A stretch of DNA of 64,000 bases, taken from assembly GCF_015672735.1 (NCBI RefSeq), contig NZ_JADABY010000057.1, positions 62,001 to 126,000 on the forward strand, written 5' to 3'. Numbering within the stretch: position 1 is the first letter of the stretch; each line of letters begins with the position of its first letter. Shown here piece after piece: positions 63,088-64,000 of this stretch. Source of the stretch: Citrobacter sp. Res13-Sevr-PEB04-36. Lineage in GTDB: Bacteria; Pseudomonadota; Gammaproteobacteria; Enterobacterales; Enterobacteriaceae. Made by a program: the position numbers and the translations under genes. The notes under the pieces were generated by a model that saw nothing but the letters and a program-made list of their open reading frames with translations, was not told where the DNA came from and did not search any database.

Positions 63088-64000
63088 ATGTCTCAATTCT
63101 TTTTTAACCAGCGCACCCATCTCGTTAACGATGTCATCGACGGTACGATTATCGCCAGCCCGTGGAATAACCTGGCGCGCCTGGAGAGCGATCCGGCCAT
63201 CCGCATCGTGGTGCGTCGCGACCTTAACAAAGAGAACGTCGCGGTGATCTCCGGCGGTGGCTCAGGTCACGAACCCGCCCACGTTGGATTTATCGGTAAA
63301 GGCATGTTAACTGCCGCGGTTTGCGGTGACGTGTTTGCCTCCCCGAGCGTCGATGCGGTACTGACCGCCATTCAGGCGGTGACCGGTGAGGCAGGCTGCC
63401 TGCTGATCGTGAAGAACTACACTGGCGATCGCCTAAATTTTGGCCTGGCCGCCGAGAAAGCGCGTCGGCTCGGTTATAACGTCGAAATGCTGATCGTCGG
63501 CGACGACATTTCGCTACCGGATAACAAGCACCCACGCGGGATCGCTGGCACCATCCTGGTACACAAAGTTGCCGGCTATTTCGCCGAACGTGGCTACAAC
63601 CTCGCCACCGTGCTGCGTGAAGCGCAGTATGCGGCGAACAACACCTTCAGCCTTGGCGTCGCGCTCTCCAGCTGTCATTTGCCACAGGAGACCGACGAGG
63701 CTCCGCGTCACCATCCGGGCCATGCAGAGTTAGGGATGGGCATTCACGGCGAGCCGGGTGCGTCGGTGATTGATACGCAAAACAGTGCACAGGTGGTTAA
63801 TCTGATGGTGGAGAAGCTGATGACCGCCCTGCCGGAAACCGGCCGTCTGGCAGTGATGATCAATAACCTCGGCGGCGTCTCCGTTGCCGAAATGGCCATC
63901 ATTACCCGCGAACTGGCCAACAGCCCGCTGCACGCACGTATCGACTGGCTGATTGGCCCGGCCTCGCTGGTCACCGCACTGGATATGAAGGGCTTCTCGC
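63088..64000 (+). CDS. dhaK: ATP-dependent dihydroxyacetone kinase (partial, runs off the window)
   Basis: DhaK phosphorylates dihydroxyacetone with ATP, feeding the oxidative branch into glycolysis. From ATG 63088 (MSQFFFNQRTHLV) 304 codons are present, and the window ends inside the frame. The DhaK domain shows SGGGSGHEPAHVGFIGKGM (about 53-71) and MGIHGEPGAS (about 216-225). The histidine of the latter binds the substrate covalently. C. freundii DhaK is a 552-residue single-chain enzyme with a C-terminal DhaL-type ATP domain, which would lie beyond 64000. Confidence 0.95.
   Translation, partial: MSQFFFNQRTHLVNDVIDGTIIASPWNNLARLESDPAIRIVVRRDLNKENVAVISGGGSGHEPAHVGFIGKGMLTAAVCGDVFASPSVDAVLTAIQAVTGEAGCLLIVKNYTGDRLNFGLAAEKARRLGYNVEMLIVGDDISLPDNKHPRGIAGTILVHKVAGYFAERGYNLATVLREAQYAANNTFSLGVALSSCHLPQETDEAPRHHPGHAELGMGIHGEPGASVIDTQNSAQVVNLMVEKLMTALPETGRLAVMINNLGGVSVAEMAIITRELANSPLHARIDWLIGPASLVTALDMKGFS

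Overview
This window looks like Citrobacter (C. freundii complex). The first 20.8 kb has the enterobacterial gene order yqiK–hldE–glnE–ygiF–ygiM–cca–uppP–folB–plsY–ttdR–ttdABT–tsaD–rpsU–dnaG–rpoD–mug–ileX, with proteins close to those of E. coli. The last 12 kb is the vitamin B12-dependent glycerol (dha) regulon in the C. freundii arrangement. E. coli K-12 lacks that regulon. Species and strain cannot be fixed from this sequence alone.

Region 1 (1-20828) is core chromosome. It covers LPS heptose activation (hldE), glutamine synthetase control (glnE), triphosphatase (ygiF), CCA addition (cca), undecaprenyl-PP recycling (uppP), folate (folB), phospholipid acylation (plsY), anaerobic L-tartrate fermentation (ttdR/ttdABT), t6A tRNA modification (tsaD) and the rpsU-dnaG-rpoD macromolecular synthesis operon. 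REP/BIME palindromes fill several gaps. A second palindromic repeat family occurs on both sides of dnaG.

Region 2 (about 20782-51289) is a 30.5 kb genomic island in the tRNA-Ile2 gene ileX, bounded by a 51-bp direct repeat of the tRNA 3' end. Its integrase lies at the far end. The island is a mosaic. A CP4-6-like block (ykfI-yafW type IV toxin-antitoxin, ykfH, ykfG, yafX, ykfF, yafY, yafZ, ykfA) carries an unusual Ivy-like secreted protein. A type I restriction-modification operon (half-S, hsdM, hsdS, hsdR) is followed by three co-directional genes: a YaaW-like protein, a PD-(D/E)XK nuclease and an unknown. A P4-like core follows (yfjJ-like, yfjI, alpA), then a Fic module, a truncated second integrase and a degenerate IS3-family element. 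The last cargo is a four-gene operon of AAA ATPase, an unknown helical protein, a ZorA-like MotA/TolQ-type channel protein and a ZorB-like OmpA/MotB-type protein. It lacks the helicases and nucleases of described Zorya types and is the best candidate here for an undescribed anti-phage system.

Region 3 (51568-64000) starts with a small DUF1889-like gene and continues with the dha regulon. DhaBCE dehydrates glycerol to 3-hydroxypropionaldehyde, DhaT reduces this to 1,3-propanediol, DhaF/DhaG reactivate the dehydratase, and a PduO-type enzyme makes adenosylcobalamin. DhaD and DhaK form the oxidative branch, and DhaR is the activator. Both divergent promoter regions carry pairs of a 15-bp palindrome (GTTYCA-N3-TGRAAC) spaced 31-32 bp apart, which are probable regulator sites.
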